Positions 41,220 through 51,214 of a DNA stretch of 64,000 nt are shown here, in pieces (positions within the stretch are counted from its first letter, which is position 1; each line of letters begins with the position of its first letter). Location: positions 62,001 to 126,000 of the forward strand of contig NZ_MWWV01000001.1 in assembly GCF_002259645.1 (NCBI RefSeq), read 5' to 3'. Origin of the DNA: Bifidobacterium tissieri. GTDB taxonomy: Bacteria > Actinomycetota > Actinomycetes > Actinomycetales > Bifidobacteriaceae. The notes below the pieces were generated by a model that did not search any database, was not told the origin of the DNA, and saw only the letters and a list, made by a program, of their open reading frames with translations. The position numbers and the translations under genes are program-made.

Positions 41220-41708
41220 TCATGCGAACACGTCGAGGACACCCGGATCGCCACCGGCGTCGGCGATGCGCTTATGACGCTTCTTCGCTTCGGTCACCAC
41301 GAATTCGCGATACATTTCGGCGATGTTCGGATCGAGTCCGGCATCCTTGGCGATGCGCTGCAGACGCTCGATCTGGTAGTCCTCCCGCTTGTAATCGGCA
41401 GGCGCGAAACCGGCTTCTGCTTTGAGCACGCCCACCTGCGAGGTGGCCTTGAATCGTTCTGCGAGCAGATGGATCACCGCGCCGTCGATGTTGTCAATGG
41501 TTTTGCGCAGACTCTTGATTTTGGCTACGGTCTCGGCGACTTCGGGATGTTCACGGGCCGCGGCGGAATCGATCGTTGATGAACGCTCGTCCGTGTCATG
41601 GTTCGTGGCAACGGCTTCAACGTCGTCCGTGACGTCGGCACCGGTCTGATCATTGCTTTCGGTGATGGTTCGTACAGGCTTGCGCCAACCACTAATATCT
41701 GCACTCAT
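41220..41708 (-). CDS. Chorismate mutase (AroQ class)
   Basis: It converts chorismate to prephenate for Phe/Tyr synthesis. It has 162 residues. A disordered, acidic 60-residue N-terminus precedes the helical AroQ domain: VAKIKSLRKTIDNIDGAVIHLLAERFKATSQVGVLKAEAG, then REDYQIERLQRIAKDAGLDPN and EMYREFVVTEAKKRHKRI. The long N-terminal extension is unusual for this small enzyme. The start is the ATG at 41708. Confidence 0.88.
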   Translation of the reverse strand: MSADISGWRKPVRTITESNDQTGADVTDDVEAVATNHDTDERSSTIDSAAAREHPEVAETVAKIKSLRKTIDNIDGAVIHLLAERFKATSQVGVLKAEAGFAPADYKREDYQIERLQRIAKDAGLDPNIAEMYREFVVTEAKKRHKRIADAGGDPGVLDVFA

Positions 41709-42071
41709 ATCTACCAGAGTATCCCGAACCACTCCCCCTCGACCATAACGGCACTCACATGCTCACTATGCAAGATCGGTCCACATACCGTACGATACTG
41801 ACGTACCGTTTATCAGATGCCTATCCGACGCATGCATACGGCAAACAAGCATCTGAGGAATCGTCCCGTGCTTCTACGACGCATGCGTACGCCAGATAAG
41901 CACTCAAGGAATCGTCCGATGCGTATCCGACGCATATGTACGCCAGATAAGCACCCAAGAAACCGCCCCGTGCTTATTTGACACACGCATACGTCGGATA
42001 GGCCATAAACACCTGTGCCCGTGGTGCGGCTCAATCGTTGCCGATTCGCCGCGCTACACACAACACCGCGG
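41709..42071. other. Intergenic region holding a palindromic repeat array
   Basis: 363 bases between chorismate mutase and rho. Apart from the 50-bp-period repeats (41816-42003) I see no gene. The weak leftward frame across it encodes 16-17-residue repeats and is an artefact of the array. Confidence 0.6.
41816..42003. repeat. Array of palindromic repeats, 50-bp period (second locus)
   Basis: Four units start near 41816, 41866, 41917 and 41967. Each has a half like GTGCTTATCCGACGCA, a centre TGTACG or TATACG and a complementary half like CCAGATAAGCAC, separated by ATCGTCC-type spacers. It is the same family as 22683-22915. Confidence 0.8.
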
Positions 42072-44252
42072 CTACTTCGCCTGGCTCTGCGGAATCGTGG
42101 AGGTGATCGCAGCCAGGAACTCGCGGTTCGTGGCGGTCTTCTTCAGACGCGGCACCAGGGTCTGGTATGCCTGCTCGGGCTCCATGCCGCCGAAGAGGCG
42201 ACGCAGACGGTAGATGACCGCAAGCTCGGCCGGCGGCGTGATGAGCTCCTCGCGGCGGGTGCCGGACGCGTTGATGTCGATGGCCGGGAACAGGCGCTTC
42301 TCCGACAGTTCGCGGGACAAACGCAGTTCCATGTTGCCGGTGCCCTTGAACTCCTCGAAGATCACCTCGTCCATCTTGGAGCCGGTCTCCACCAGCGCGG
42401 ACGAGATGATGGTGAGCGAGCCGCCGTTTTCGATGTTGCGCGCCGCACCGAAGAACTTCTTCGGCGGGTACAGCGCCTGCGCGTCCACACCACCGGACAG
42501 GATTCGACCGGACGCCGGCTGCGCGATGTTGTATGCGCGGGCCAGACGGGTCATGGAGTCGAGCAGCACGACCACGTCCTTGCCGAGCTCCACCAGGCGC
42601 TTGGCGCGTTCGATCGCCAGTTCGGCGACGATCGTGTGGTCGCTCGCCGGACGGTCAAACGTGGAGGAGATGACCTCGCCTTGCACCGTGCGCTCCATGT
42701 CGGTGACTTCCTCAGGACGTTCGTCCACGAGCACGACCATAAGATGCACTTCGGGGTTGTTCGTGGTGATCGAGTTCGCGATCTGCTGCAGCGTGATGGT
42801 CTTGCCGGCCTTGGGCGGGGAGACGATCAGACCACGCTGGCCCTTGCCGATCGGTGCCACGATGTCGATCAGTCGACCGGTGAGCTTGGTCGGCTGGGTC
42901 TCCATGCGCAGACGCTCCTGCGGGTAGAGCGGCGTGAGCTTGTTGAAGTGCGGACGGGACTGCGCCTCCTCCACACTCATGCCGTTGATCGTTTCGATGG
43001 ACTGCAACGGCACGAACTTCTGACGCTGGTTGCGGCCGTCGCGCGGCGGACGCGTGGTGCCCTGCACGGCATCGCCCTTGCGCAGACCGTACTTCTTCAC
43101 CTGGCCCATCGACACGTACACGTCGTTCGGTCCGGGCAGGTAGCCGGAGGTGCGCACGAATGCGTAGGATTCCAGCACATCGACGATGCCGGCGACGGGC
43201 ACCAGATCGTCCTGCTGCTGGTAGTCGTTGCGCTCCGCACGATCGGCACGGTCGTTGCGCACGGCATCGTCACGACGATTGCGGCGCTCGATGCGATCGG
43301 TACGGTCAGTGCCGCCACGACGATCGGCACGGTCATCACGACCGTTGCGGCGATCGGCGCGATTGCGACGATACTCGCGATCGTCATCCTGATCGTAGCG
43401 GTCGGAACGGTCGGTTCCGTGGCCGCGATCATCGCGCATACCACGACGATCGGCGTGATCGTCACGACGGTTCTTGCCGTTCTTGCGCGGCTCGGGACGG
43501 TCGGAACGGTCGGGCAGCGCGGCGAGGATATCGCCGAGATCACGCACGCGTCCCTGTCGGGCCGGCTCGTCGGCGGCGGCACCGCTGTCCTTGCGACGGC
43601 GTACACGCGGCAGATCAAGATCAAGATCAAGCTTGCCCACGTTCTCATGATCACGATCGCGATCCGAACGCTCAACGCGCTCGTTGTCGATCGACGGAGC
43701 GGACGACAGCGTGGCACGACGACGCGACACGCGCTTGCCGGCGTTGGCGTCGGGCAGCTCGATGGCGGCAAGCTTGGCGGCGGACGTCTCCGCACGATCG
43801 GAGTGATCGGCGTCGCTCGTCCTCTTGATCTCCGGCAGCTCGATGATCGGCAGCTGACCGGGCTCGCGTTCGGCGACGTCGGAATCGGCGTGCTCCACGG
43901 ATTCGGATTCGGAATCGGCGGCGGTCGGAGCCGGGGTCTCATCCACGGGAGCCGGAGCGGGCTCCACGACGGGAGCGGCCGCAACCGCATCGGCTTCGGC
44001 GTTGGAAGCATCATCGACGGCCTCGGGAGCGGACGTCTCCGCAGGCCTGTCGGTCTTCTTGACGGTGCGCTTGGTCGTCTTCGGCACGCGCACGGTGACT
44101 CCGGCGGGCGCTTCGCCGCCGTTTCGGGCGGCCTCGATGGTGCTGACCAGCTCGCCCTTACGCATGGTAGAGGTACCACGCAAACCCATCTGCTTGGCGA
44201 GCTCCTTGAGCTCGGGCAGCTTCATACTTGCAAGATTCTGGCTATCTGCCAC
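42072..44252 (-). CDS. rho: Transcription termination factor Rho with a long charged insert
   Basis: It has 726 residues, against about 420 in E. coli. The GTG at 44252 follows AAAGGC. The N-terminal helix bundle (LASMKLPELKELAKQMGLRG) is followed by about 300 residues that are first Ala/Pro/Glu-rich and then Arg/Asp/Asn-rich (RADRRNGRDDRADRRGG). RNA-binding GIVDVLESYAFVRTSGYLPGP and the ATPase core follow, with Walker A PPKAGKT (Lys near residue 484) and the Q- and R-loop regions. Inserts of this kind are known in high-GC Actinobacteria. Monocistronic. Confidence 0.96.
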   Translation of the reverse strand: MADSQNLASMKLPELKELAKQMGLRGTSTMRKGELVSTIEAARNGGEAPAGVTVRVPKTTKRTVKKTDRPAETSAPEAVDDASNAEADAVAAAPVVEPAPAPVDETPAPTAADSESESVEHADSDVAEREPGQLPIIELPEIKRTSDADHSDRAETSAAKLAAIELPDANAGKRVSRRRATLSSAPSIDNERVERSDRDRDHENVGKLDLDLDLPRVRRRKDSGAAADEPARQGRVRDLGDILAALPDRSDRPEPRKNGKNRRDDHADRRGMRDDRGHGTDRSDRYDQDDDREYRRNRADRRNGRDDRADRRGGTDRTDRIERRNRRDDAVRNDRADRAERNDYQQQDDLVPVAGIVDVLESYAFVRTSGYLPGPNDVYVSMGQVKKYGLRKGDAVQGTTRPPRDGRNQRQKFVPLQSIETINGMSVEEAQSRPHFNKLTPLYPQERLRMETQPTKLTGRLIDIVAPIGKGQRGLIVSPPKAGKTITLQQIANSITTNNPEVHLMVVLVDERPEEVTDMERTVQGEVISSTFDRPASDHTIVAELAIERAKRLVELGKDVVVLLDSMTRLARAYNIAQPASGRILSGGVDAQALYPPKKFFGAARNIENGGSLTIISSALVETGSKMDEVIFEEFKGTGNMELRLSRELSEKRLFPAIDINASGTRREELITPPAELAVIYRLRRLFGGMEPEQAYQTLVPRLKKTATNREFLAAITSTIPQSQAK

Positions 44253-44819
44253 GTGTATTGCCTTTCGTCTGACCTTATATGACCCAACCATGAATCCTGA
44301 ACGAACCAAGGCCCGCGATCATAAGGGTGTTCTGACGCGATGAGCGCGCTTCCACGGTGAGAACCATCTCATCCCAAGCGCTATCTCGTCATCGAAAAGT
44401 TCGAATTAAGAATGGCTTCGAACTGCCCTCACTATACGACGAGTCGAAGACCGATGCAATTTGCCACGCCCGGGCGATGCGAGATCACCCGCCGATTGTT
44501 CATGATCGGTTATGGGCGGTTATGGGCGGCCCTGAGCGGTTATGGACGGTCGGTCATGGACGTCGCGCGCCATGCAACCGTCGCAATATCTATGATCGAT
44601 AGTGACACTGGTGAACACATCGAAAAAATGGCGATGGATCGGTCCGGCGAGGAAGGGAATCCGCCGGAGACGATCGCGATACGACAGCCAGACCGCGGCC
44701 CAACAGGCCGAGCGGATCAACCAGGCCCAGCAGCCGACAGGAGCCGCAATCCACGACTCACGGCGGGACGTCCCCATCCACGACTGTGGATCACGGCACA
44801 TCGGAAAGGACGAGCATCC
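44253..44819. other. Intergenic region between divergent rho and an aldo/keto reductase
   Basis: 567 bases. Short direct repeats GGTTATGGGC occur at about 44509-44530, with a third partial copy at 44538. An open frame runs into the reductase from 44412, but its composition is poor and its start lacks a ribosome site. It probably contains both promoters and a rho leader. Confidence 0.5.
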
Positions 44820-45809
44820 ATGTCATTCCATTCGTCGCATGCAGTGCGCAACGATCAGGCAACGCAGACCAATCAGACAACACAGACCAACCAGACAACA
44901 CAGTCCTCACAGACGGCATCAGCGGCATCGGCTTCACAGAGGCCAACGTCGCAGTCGCGCCATGACGTTCGTCTTCGCAATGGCGATTCAATGCCCCGAC
45001 TCGGCATGGGAACATGGCATCTGGGCGAGGGGCGACGCCCGGCATCGCAGGAGATCGCGGCCTTGCGCGCAGGACTCGACGCCGGCATCCGGCTGATCGA
45101 CACCGCCGAAATGTACGCCGACGGGCGCGCGGAGTCCCTGGTGGGCCGCGCGATCACCGGATATGACCGCTCCCGGCTGTTTCTGGTGTCCAAGGTGTAT
45201 CCGCACAATGCCGGGCGGAACCGTCTGCGCCGCAGTCTGGAGGCCTCGCTGTCGCGCCTGGGCACGGACTATCTCGACATGTACCTGCTGCACTGGAGGG
45301 GGGCCATACCGCTGGCCGAAACCGTGGAATGCATGGAACAGGCCAAGGCCGAGGGACTGATCCGCAACTGGGGCGTCTCGAATTTCGACACGGCCGACAT
45401 GCGCGAGCTGTTCGCCACGCCGCATGGCGATGCGTGCGCGGTGAATCAGGATCTGTATCATCTCGGCTCACGCGGGATCGAATTCGATCTGCTGCCGTGG
45501 ATGGACGAGCACCACGTTCCGCTGATGGCCTATTGCCCGCTGGCGCAGGCCGGCACGCTGCGCGACGGCCTGGTCAGCGATGCCACGGTGTGCCGGATCG
45601 CCGCCGCGCACAACGTTTCTCCCATGCTCATCCTGCTCGCATTCGTGCTGCGCCGCGACGACACGATCGCCATACCATGCAGCGGCAGTGTCGAGCACAC
45701 GCTCGCCAACGCCACGGTATGGAACATCGATCTCACCGCGGATGAGATCGCATCGCTTGACGACGCGTTCCCCGCCCCCACAAGCAAGGAACCACTTGAC
45801 ATGCAATAA
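44820..45809 (+). CDS. Aldo/keto reductase
   Basis: It has 329 residues, with the ATG at 44820 after AAAGGACGA. The first 48 residues are a Gln/Thr/Ser-rich tract with an 18-bp tandem repeat encoding QTNQTT. Then a NADPH-dependent (beta/alpha)8 barrel: GDSMPRLGMGTWHLG, catalytic Asp and Tyr in DTAEMYADG, Lys in LVSKVYP and His in LLHW. The C-terminus has AIPCSGSVEHTLAN for cofactor binding. It is closest in pattern to 2,5-diketogluconate-reductase-type enzymes; the substrate is unknown. Confidence 0.88.
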   Translation: MSFHSSHAVRNDQATQTNQTTQTNQTTQSSQTASAASASQRPTSQSRHDVRLRNGDSMPRLGMGTWHLGEGRRPASQEIAALRAGLDAGIRLIDTAEMYADGRAESLVGRAITGYDRSRLFLVSKVYPHNAGRNRLRRSLEASLSRLGTDYLDMYLLHWRGAIPLAETVECMEQAKAEGLIRNWGVSNFDTADMRELFATPHGDACAVNQDLYHLGSRGIEFDLLPWMDEHHVPLMAYCPLAQAGTLRDGLVSDATVCRIAAAHNVSPMLILLAFVLRRDDTIAIPCSGSVEHTLANATVWNIDLTADEIASLDDAFPAPTSKEPLDMQ

Positions 45810-45874
45810 TCGCCGACACGATCCGGCGGAAATGAACGGCACTACACGGCAATGAACATGAACGGAGACAACAC

Positions 45875-46534
45875 ATGTGCGGCATTGATATGCGCATCGA
45901 CGGCGGCGAAGACAGCACGATTCACGACGTGATCTTCGATTTCTGCGGCGTTCTGGTCGATTGGCAGCCGAAACTCGCCCTGCAAGGACTGTTCCCGCCA
46001 GACGCGATCGACGAGTTCTTCGCCGATGATGATCGTTGCGGATTCCTGTATTTTGACGATCTGCATGACGGCGGCGTGGATTATGACGATCTGATCGTCG
46101 AATATGAGCGGGAATACGGCGCAAGGCTCGGTCTGATGATGCGCGCCTATGCGGATCATGTCGATCGCTCATTGGTCGGCATGATTCCCGGAATGATGCC
46201 GCTGCTGGACGAACTGACGGCTCGCGGCATCGGCGTATGGGGGCTGACCAACTGGGGGCGGGATACCTGGCCCGTCATGCAACGGCGATTCCCCGAGCTC
46301 ATCGACAGGCTGAATGATGTCATGGTGTCCGGATTCGAAGGGGTGAAGAAGCCCGAAACGGCGATATTCGACCGCGCAATGGAACGTTTTGGCATAGATC
46401 GCCGTCACACGCTGTTCGTGGACGATTCCCCATATAACGTCGCCGGCGCGCAGGAGTCGGGGCTGAGGTCGATTCGTTTTCTCGCATCGGAGCAACTGCG
46501 GGACCGGCTGATTCCGCGTAATACCGCCTCATGA
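45875..46534 (+). CDS. HAD-superfamily hydrolase
   Basis: It has 219 residues, with the ATG at 45875 after GGAGAC. Motif I is VIFDFCGVLVDW (nucleophile Asp, but the usual second Asp position is Gly). Motif II is LTNWGRD, motif III is FEGVKKPE with Lys, and motif IV is FVDDSPYN. The helical cap lies at residues about 30-95. It resembles YihX-type sugar-phosphate phosphatases. It begins 65 bases after the reductase and is probably co-transcribed with it. Confidence 0.88.
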   Translation: MCGIDMRIDGGEDSTIHDVIFDFCGVLVDWQPKLALQGLFPPDAIDEFFADDDRCGFLYFDDLHDGGVDYDDLIVEYEREYGARLGLMMRAYADHVDRSLVGMIPGMMPLLDELTARGIGVWGLTNWGRDTWPVMQRRFPELIDRLNDVMVSGFEGVKKPETAIFDRAMERFGIDRRHTLFVDDSPYNVAGAQESGLRSIRFLASEQLRDRLIPRNTAS

Positions 46535-46787
46535 TGCCGCCTCGCCCACGTAACATCTCCGTTTGATCCCGCCTTCCACGAGCCGGACACCACCAGTCCA
46601 CGAGTCAGACACCGATTGCACTCATATCGGCCGCGCTCGTATCATCCCATGATGAATTTCATGTCCATATAACGGACAATCTGAGTTCACATATTGATTG
46701 ATACTGCCGCCGAGATTACCGGCGGCACAGCGCGTCGCATAACTGAGTGCACGCGTTTGAATGGCATCAGGGTGGCGGAGGGACATC

Positions 46788-47285
46788 ATGGAGGCATTTT
46801 CGCTAACTGCCAATAACAACATCGGACCGGAGGCAGTCTGGACTTCCATCCCGTTGGAGCAATTGGATCTTCCCAAGGCATCCGAGGGAACGCTGGACAA
46901 GGATTTCTGGCCGAGTAGACACGAGGAATACAACCGGCTGGAATGGGATGCCATGGATTGGCATGCCATACGGGACCAACTGGGCAAAGCCGCGGACCGT
47001 TTGGAGCGGCAGCCGGATTCCAACCCGGAACTTGAATTCAGGGTCCCGACCATGCGCGAACGCACATTTCTGGAAATGTGGTTCGGATACGGCGACCCCA
47101 GTGTGGAGGCGTGCAGCACCGATCACGATCGTTATCGTGTGGCGTTTGGTCAGCATCGCATCTGCGCCTACGCCGACTATCCGATGAGCGAGCACGATCG
47201 CGATGTCATGAGGATTTCCGACTCGGGATTCCTGCCGTCAGGGCCGTTATCCCCGGACACGCGCATCCCCATGCTGGTCCACTGA
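46788..47285 (+). CDS. Hypothetical protein, 165 aa
   Basis: The ATG at 46788 with GGAGGG five bases upstream is preferred to one 27 bases earlier. It is acidic and Trp-rich (KDFWPSRHEEYNRLEWDAMDWHAIRDQLG), with RVPTMRERTFLEMWFGYGDPSVEAC in the middle. No family is recognised. The frame is GC-consistent with the chromosome. Confidence 0.6.
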   Translation: MEAFSLTANNNIGPEAVWTSIPLEQLDLPKASEGTLDKDFWPSRHEEYNRLEWDAMDWHAIRDQLGKAADRLERQPDSNPELEFRVPTMRERTFLEMWFGYGDPSVEACSTDHDRYRVAFGQHRICAYADYPMSEHDRDVMRISDSGFLPSGPLSPDTRIPMLVH

Positions 47286-47610
47286 CAGCGAGCACAAGAT
47301 AATCATCTCCGTAAAGGGCCTATCTGCGGTTCACTAGGTCTTTTACGGACTGTGCAAAGGTCTAACCATGCTTCGCTAGGCACTGCCCCAAATAGCCCAA
47401 TCACGCACAAGCCCGTATATGGCAATTTGGGGCATCAATGTGGCAAAGCCTATCTTTTAGAGCGCATGGCAAAAAACGCATCAACCCAGCGAAGCAGCGA
47501 TAGATATTGGGAACCTTCATAATCTGCCTAGCGAACGGGAGTTAGCGTCATTGCATCAGCCCAACGGTCATAGCACGCCCTGTTTGGCATCGACACAGAT
47601 CCGGGGATAT
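47286..47610. other. Gap with inverted repeats, possible small foldback element
   Basis: Arms TTCGCTAGGCA (47372-47382) and TGCCTAGCGAA (47525-47535) are perfect inverses 142 bases apart. An inner imperfect pair GCCCCAAAT / ATTTGGGGC lies near 47385 and 47445. No coding frame. Confidence 0.45.
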
Positions 47611-47653
47611 GTAAAGGCGGTCCGCCATCATTACGATGACGGGCCGCCTTTAC
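47611..47653. terminator. Terminator of pgi
   Basis: Stem GTAAAGGCGG(TCC)..CCGCCTTTAC with an inner GCCATC/GATGAC pairing, just downstream of the pgi stop. Confidence 0.75.
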
Positions 47654-47669
47654 GCGTACAAGCCAGGAA

Positions 47670-49367
47670 TCAGAACTCCCTGTGCTCGCGGTAGAACTTG
47701 ATCAGGCTCTGGGTGGAGGCGTCCTGGGCGGCCAGTGCGTCGTCATCCTTGGAGATGGCCGGGGTGATCTGCTTGGCAAGCTGCTTGCCGAGCTCCACGC
47801 CCCACTGATCGTAGGAGTCCAGGCCCCACACGGTGCCCTCGACGAGGGTGATGTGCTCGTACAGGGCGATGAGCTCGCCGAGCGAGAACGGGGTCAGGGC
47901 CACACCGAGGATGGACGTGGTCGGGCGGTTGCCCTTGAACACGCGGGCCGGGACGATGGCTTCCGGAGTGCCTTCAGCGCGCACTTCGTCGGCGGTCTTG
48001 CCGAAGGCGAGAGCCTTGGTCTGAGCCAGGTAGTTGCCGAGGAACAGCTCGTGCACGTCCTGGTCGCCGTCCTTCACCGGGTTCGGGGTGTTGGCGAAGG
48101 CGATGAAGTCGGCCGGGATGAGCTGGGTGCCCTGGTGGATCAGCTGGTAGAAGGCGTGCTGGCCGTTGGTGCCGGGCTCGCCCCAGAAGATCTCGCCGGT
48201 CTCGGTGGTCACGGGGGTGCCGTCCCAGCGCACGGACTTGCCGTTGGACTCCATGGTCAGCTGCTGCAGGTAGGCCGGGAAGCGGTGCAGGTACTGGTCG
48301 TACGGCAGCACGGCGTGGGAGGCCACCTTGAAGAAGTTGCGGTACCACACGTTGAGCAGGCCGAGCAGGGCCACGACGTTCTTCTCGAACGGAGTGTTGG
48401 CGAAGTACTCGTCGATCTCGTGGAAGCCGTGCAGGAACTCCTCGAACTGGGCCGGGCCGTAGACCACGGCGAGGGAGGTGCCGACGGCGGAGTCGACGGA
48501 GTAGCGGCCGCCGACCCAGTTCCAGAAGCCGAAGGCGTTCTCCGGGTCGATGCCGAATTCCTCAACCTTTTCGAGGTTGGTGGAGACGGCCACGAAGTGC
48601 TTCTTGATGGCTTCGGCGTTCTTCTCGTCGGAACCGTCGATGGCACCGGCGGCCTTGAGCTCCTCAAGCAGCCAGGTGCGGGCCTCACGGGCGTTGGTCA
48701 GGGTCTCCAGCGTGGTGAAGGTCTTGGAGACGATGATGAACAGCGTGGTCTCCGGGTCCAGGCCCTTGGTCTTCTCGGCCAGATCGTTGGGGTCGATGTT
48801 GGAGATGTAGCGGGCGGAGATGCCGGCGTCAGCGTACGGCTTGAGGGCTTCGTACGCCATGACGGGACCCAGGTCGGAACCGCCGATGCCGATGTTGACC
48901 ACGGTGTCGATCTTCTTGCCGCTCACGCCGCGCCATTCGCCGGAGCGAACCTTCTCGGCGAACGCGTAGATGCGCTCGAGGGTCTCGCGCACGTCCTTGA
49001 CCACGTCCTGGCCGTCGACGATGTACTTGCCTTCGTCCTCGACCGGACGACGCAGAGCGGTGTGCAGCACGGCACGGTCCTCGGTGTTGTTGATGTGCAC
49101 GCCGGTGTACTGCTGCTTGATGCGCTCGTCGAGTTTCACGTCCTTGGCGAGGTCGGCGAACAGCTTGAGGGTTTCGGGCTTGATGAGGTTCTTGGAAAGG
49201 TCGAAGTGCAGGTCGCCGGCGTCGAAGCTGAGCTTCTCCACGCGGTCGGCATCCTCGGCGAACCACTTCTTGAGGTCGATGCCCTCGGCCTGAAGCTCGT
49301 CGTAGTGCTTCTGCAACGCTGCCCAAGCAGGGGTCTGAGTGGCATCAATGGGAGGATTAATGGCCAT
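47670..49367 (-). CDS. pgi: Glucose-6-phosphate isomerase
   Basis: It interconverts glucose 6-phosphate and fructose 6-phosphate. In bifidobacteria this feeds the fructose-6-phosphate phosphoketolase pathway. It has 565 residues, with the ATG at 49367 behind AAAGGAC. Signatures are [45 protein letters not shown] and the C-terminal [18 protein letters not shown]. The length is normal. It is monocistronic with a terminator. Confidence 0.96.
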   Translation of the reverse strand: MAINPPIDATQTPAWAALQKHYDELQAEGIDLKKWFAEDADRVEKLSFDAGDLHFDLSKNLIKPETLKLFADLAKDVKLDERIKQQYTGVHINNTEDRAVLHTALRRPVEDEGKYIVDGQDVVKDVRETLERIYAFAEKVRSGEWRGVSGKKIDTVVNIGIGGSDLGPVMAYEALKPYADAGISARYISNIDPNDLAEKTKGLDPETTLFIIVSKTFTTLETLTNAREARTWLLEELKAAGAIDGSDEKNAEAIKKHFVAVSTNLEKVEEFGIDPENAFGFWNWVGGRYSVDSAVGTSLAVVYGPAQFEEFLHGFHEIDEYFANTPFEKNVVALLGLLNVWYRNFFKVASHAVLPYDQYLHRFPAYLQQLTMESNGKSVRWDGTPVTTETGEIFWGEPGTNGQHAFYQLIHQGTQLIPADFIAFANTPNPVKDGDQDVHELFLGNYLAQTKALAFGKTADEVRAEGTPEAIVPARVFKGNRPTTSILGVALTPFSLGELIALYEHITLVEGTVWGLDSYDQWGVELGKQLAKQITPAISKDDDALAAQDASTQSLIKFYREHREF

Positions 49368-49613
49368 GTGAGGTCCTTTCATCACTTGAGGCGATTTGGT
49401 GGATGATCGCCTATTCCAGTTTTCACCATAGCGGGATTGACGGACAGCTAAAAACGAACAGAAATGTTGGCATTTGTGCATTAGAACGTGCAATAACCCA
49501 AGCTTATCGCTCTGTTACCCGTCGTACACCATCGAATTCGATCAATACCGAACAGACACCGAACAGACACCCGACGTTCATCATCCGTCATCATCCGTCA
49601 TCGGATCGACCCA

Positions 49614-50798
49614 TTACAGGATCTCGCCATGCCCTCGCGCCGTGAGTTCGGCCACCATGCGCTTGACTTCCTGGCTCCGCGCACGCGGCGCAACCAGCAG
49701 CGCGTCCGGCGTGTCGACGACGACCAGATCATCCGCCCCCAGTAGCGTCACCATGCGGCCGCTCGACGGCACCACCACATTTCCGGCCGAATCGAGACAC
49801 ACCACGCGCTCGGCATCGCCGACGATCTTGTTGTTACGCACGTCCGCACTCGGAATCAGCGCCGCCACGGAATTGAAATCGCCGATGTCATCCCAGCCGA
49901 ATCCACCGGGAACCATGGCCACTCCCCCCTCGGCGGCCAAAGGCTCGGCAAGCGCATAATCAAAAGCGATCTTCTCCACGCCCGGCCACAGTCGCTCCAT
50001 CATCTCGGCACGGGCCACGCCTCCATCGTCCGCATCCCACACGTCGGCGAGCGCGGTGACGACGCGGTGGATCTCCGGTTTGAGCCGTCGCAGCGCATCG
50101 AGCAGCACGTCGGCGCGCATTACGAACATGCCGGCGTTCCAGCGGTATTCCCCGGTTAGCAGATACGCCTGGGCGGTTGCGGCATCGGGTTTCTCCACGA
50201 ACGCCTTCACCCGCCGCGCGCTCGGCGCCCCGGGAATGCTTGACGCCAGCGATTCGCCCTGCCGAATGTATCCGAATGCGGTGGACGGCCGTGTGGCCGC
50301 GATGCCGATCGTCACGACATAGCCGGCGCGGGCGGCCGCCACAGCCTGTCTGACGCAATCGGAGAAGGCCTGATTGTCGCGGATCACATGATCGGCGGCG
50401 AACGATCCGACCACGATGTCGCTGCCGTGCCGTTTCGCCAGTATCGCCACGGACAGCGCGATGGCCGCGGTCGAATCACGACCGACGGGTTCGGTGAACA
50501 GATTGCACGCCCCCAGTTCGGGCAGTTGCGCCCGGATGGCGTCCTCGTGAGCCACGCCCGCGATGACGGACACACGTTCGGGGCCGGCGATCGCCGCGAG
50601 TCGGTCGAACGTGGACTGGATCATGGTTCGTCCAGATCCCAGAAAATCGTAGAGGAACTTGGGCCTGTTCCCGCGACTGATCGGCCACAGACGGGAGCCC
50701 ACGCCACCGGCGGGAATCAGCGGATAGAAGTCCGGCATGCCCATGCCCGGCTTGCCGTTCGCGGCGTCGTTCTTGCACTGGCGTCCATCGTTATTCAT
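49614..50798 (-). CDS. manC: Mannose-1-phosphate guanylyltransferase
   Basis: It makes GDP-mannose from GTP and mannose 1-phosphate. It has 394 residues. The nucleotidyltransferase signature is YPLIPAGGVGSRLWPISRGNRPKFL. Later segments are SFAADHVIRD, GYIRQGES, FVEKPDAATAQAYL, YRWNAGMFVM and PGGFGWDDIGDFNSV. There is no C-terminal isomerase domain. GATAAT lies six bases before the ATG at 50798 without a ribosome site, so it may be leaderless. Confidence 0.88.
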   Translation of the reverse strand: MNNDGRQCKNDAANGKPGMGMPDFYPLIPAGGVGSRLWPISRGNRPKFLYDFLGSGRTMIQSTFDRLAAIAGPERVSVIAGVAHEDAIRAQLPELGACNLFTEPVGRDSTAAIALSVAILAKRHGSDIVVGSFAADHVIRDNQAFSDCVRQAVAAARAGYVVTIGIAATRPSTAFGYIRQGESLASSIPGAPSARRVKAFVEKPDAATAQAYLLTGEYRWNAGMFVMRADVLLDALRRLKPEIHRVVTALADVWDADDGGVARAEMMERLWPGVEKIAFDYALAEPLAAEGGVAMVPGGFGWDDIGDFNSVAALIPSADVRNNKIVGDAERVVCLDSAGNVVVPSSGRMVTLLGADDLVVVDTPDALLVAPRARSQEVKRMVAELTARGHGEIL

Positions 50799-50942
50799 GC
50801 GCCCATTATCCCCCGTGGGACCGATACAACCACCCCTTCATCATTCGCGACACGCGCAAATACCGCCCAATCACCGTCGATTTGAGTTTTTTTGATTCCT
50901 CCGGTAACATCTTCTACTTGTGTGCGCAGCAATGTGCCATGT

Positions 50943-51018
50943 GCCACTTTAGCTCAGTCGGTAGAGCGGCTCACTCGTAATGAGCAGGTCGACAGTTCGA
51001 TTCTGTCAAGTGGCTCCA
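50943..51018 (+). tRNA. tRNA-Thr (anticodon CGT)
   Basis: Acceptor GCCACTT / AAGTGGC. The anticodon stem GCTCA/TGAGC closes the loop CTCGTAA, and the T-arm has GTTCGATTC. The 3' TCCA is encoded. A terminator follows. Confidence 0.95.
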
Positions 51019-51022
51019 CGGG

Positions 51023-51051
51023 AAACCCTAGGCACTTTGCCTAGGGTTTTT
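51023..51051 (+). terminator. Terminator of tRNA-Thr
   Basis: 12-bp stem AAACCCTAGGCA / TGCCTAGGGTTT followed by T. Confidence 0.9.
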
Positions 51052-51125
51052 GTTTACCGTGGTTCAATGTCATGATCATGCGTCATGACCGACAATTGAA
51101 AACGCACCACCATAATCAAAGAACG

Positions 51126-51206
51126 CGCGAGTGGCGGAATTGGTAGACGCGCAGGATTTAGGTTCCTGTGTCTATGACGTGTGGGTTCAAGTCCCATCTC
51201 GCGCAC
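51126..51206 (+). tRNA. tRNA-Leu (anticodon TAG)
   Basis: Acceptor GCGCGAG / CTCGCGC with discriminator A. The anticodon loop TTTAGGT is closed by CAGGA/TCCTG. A long variable arm is present, as in tRNA-Leu, and the T-arm has GGTTCAAGTCC. CCA is not encoded. Confidence 0.94.
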
Positions 51207-51214
51207 GATCAACA

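Noticed and set aside
41813-42061. 82-residue repetitive leftward protein
   Set aside because: The amino-acid repeats follow from the 50-bp palindromic DNA array; no start signal.
42015-44282. 755-residue rightward frame opposite rho
   Set aside because: Mirror of the Arg/Asp repeat region in Rho; no ribosome site or domain.
47682-49406. 574-residue rightward frame opposite pgi
   Set aside because: Antisense shadow; pgi is unambiguous.
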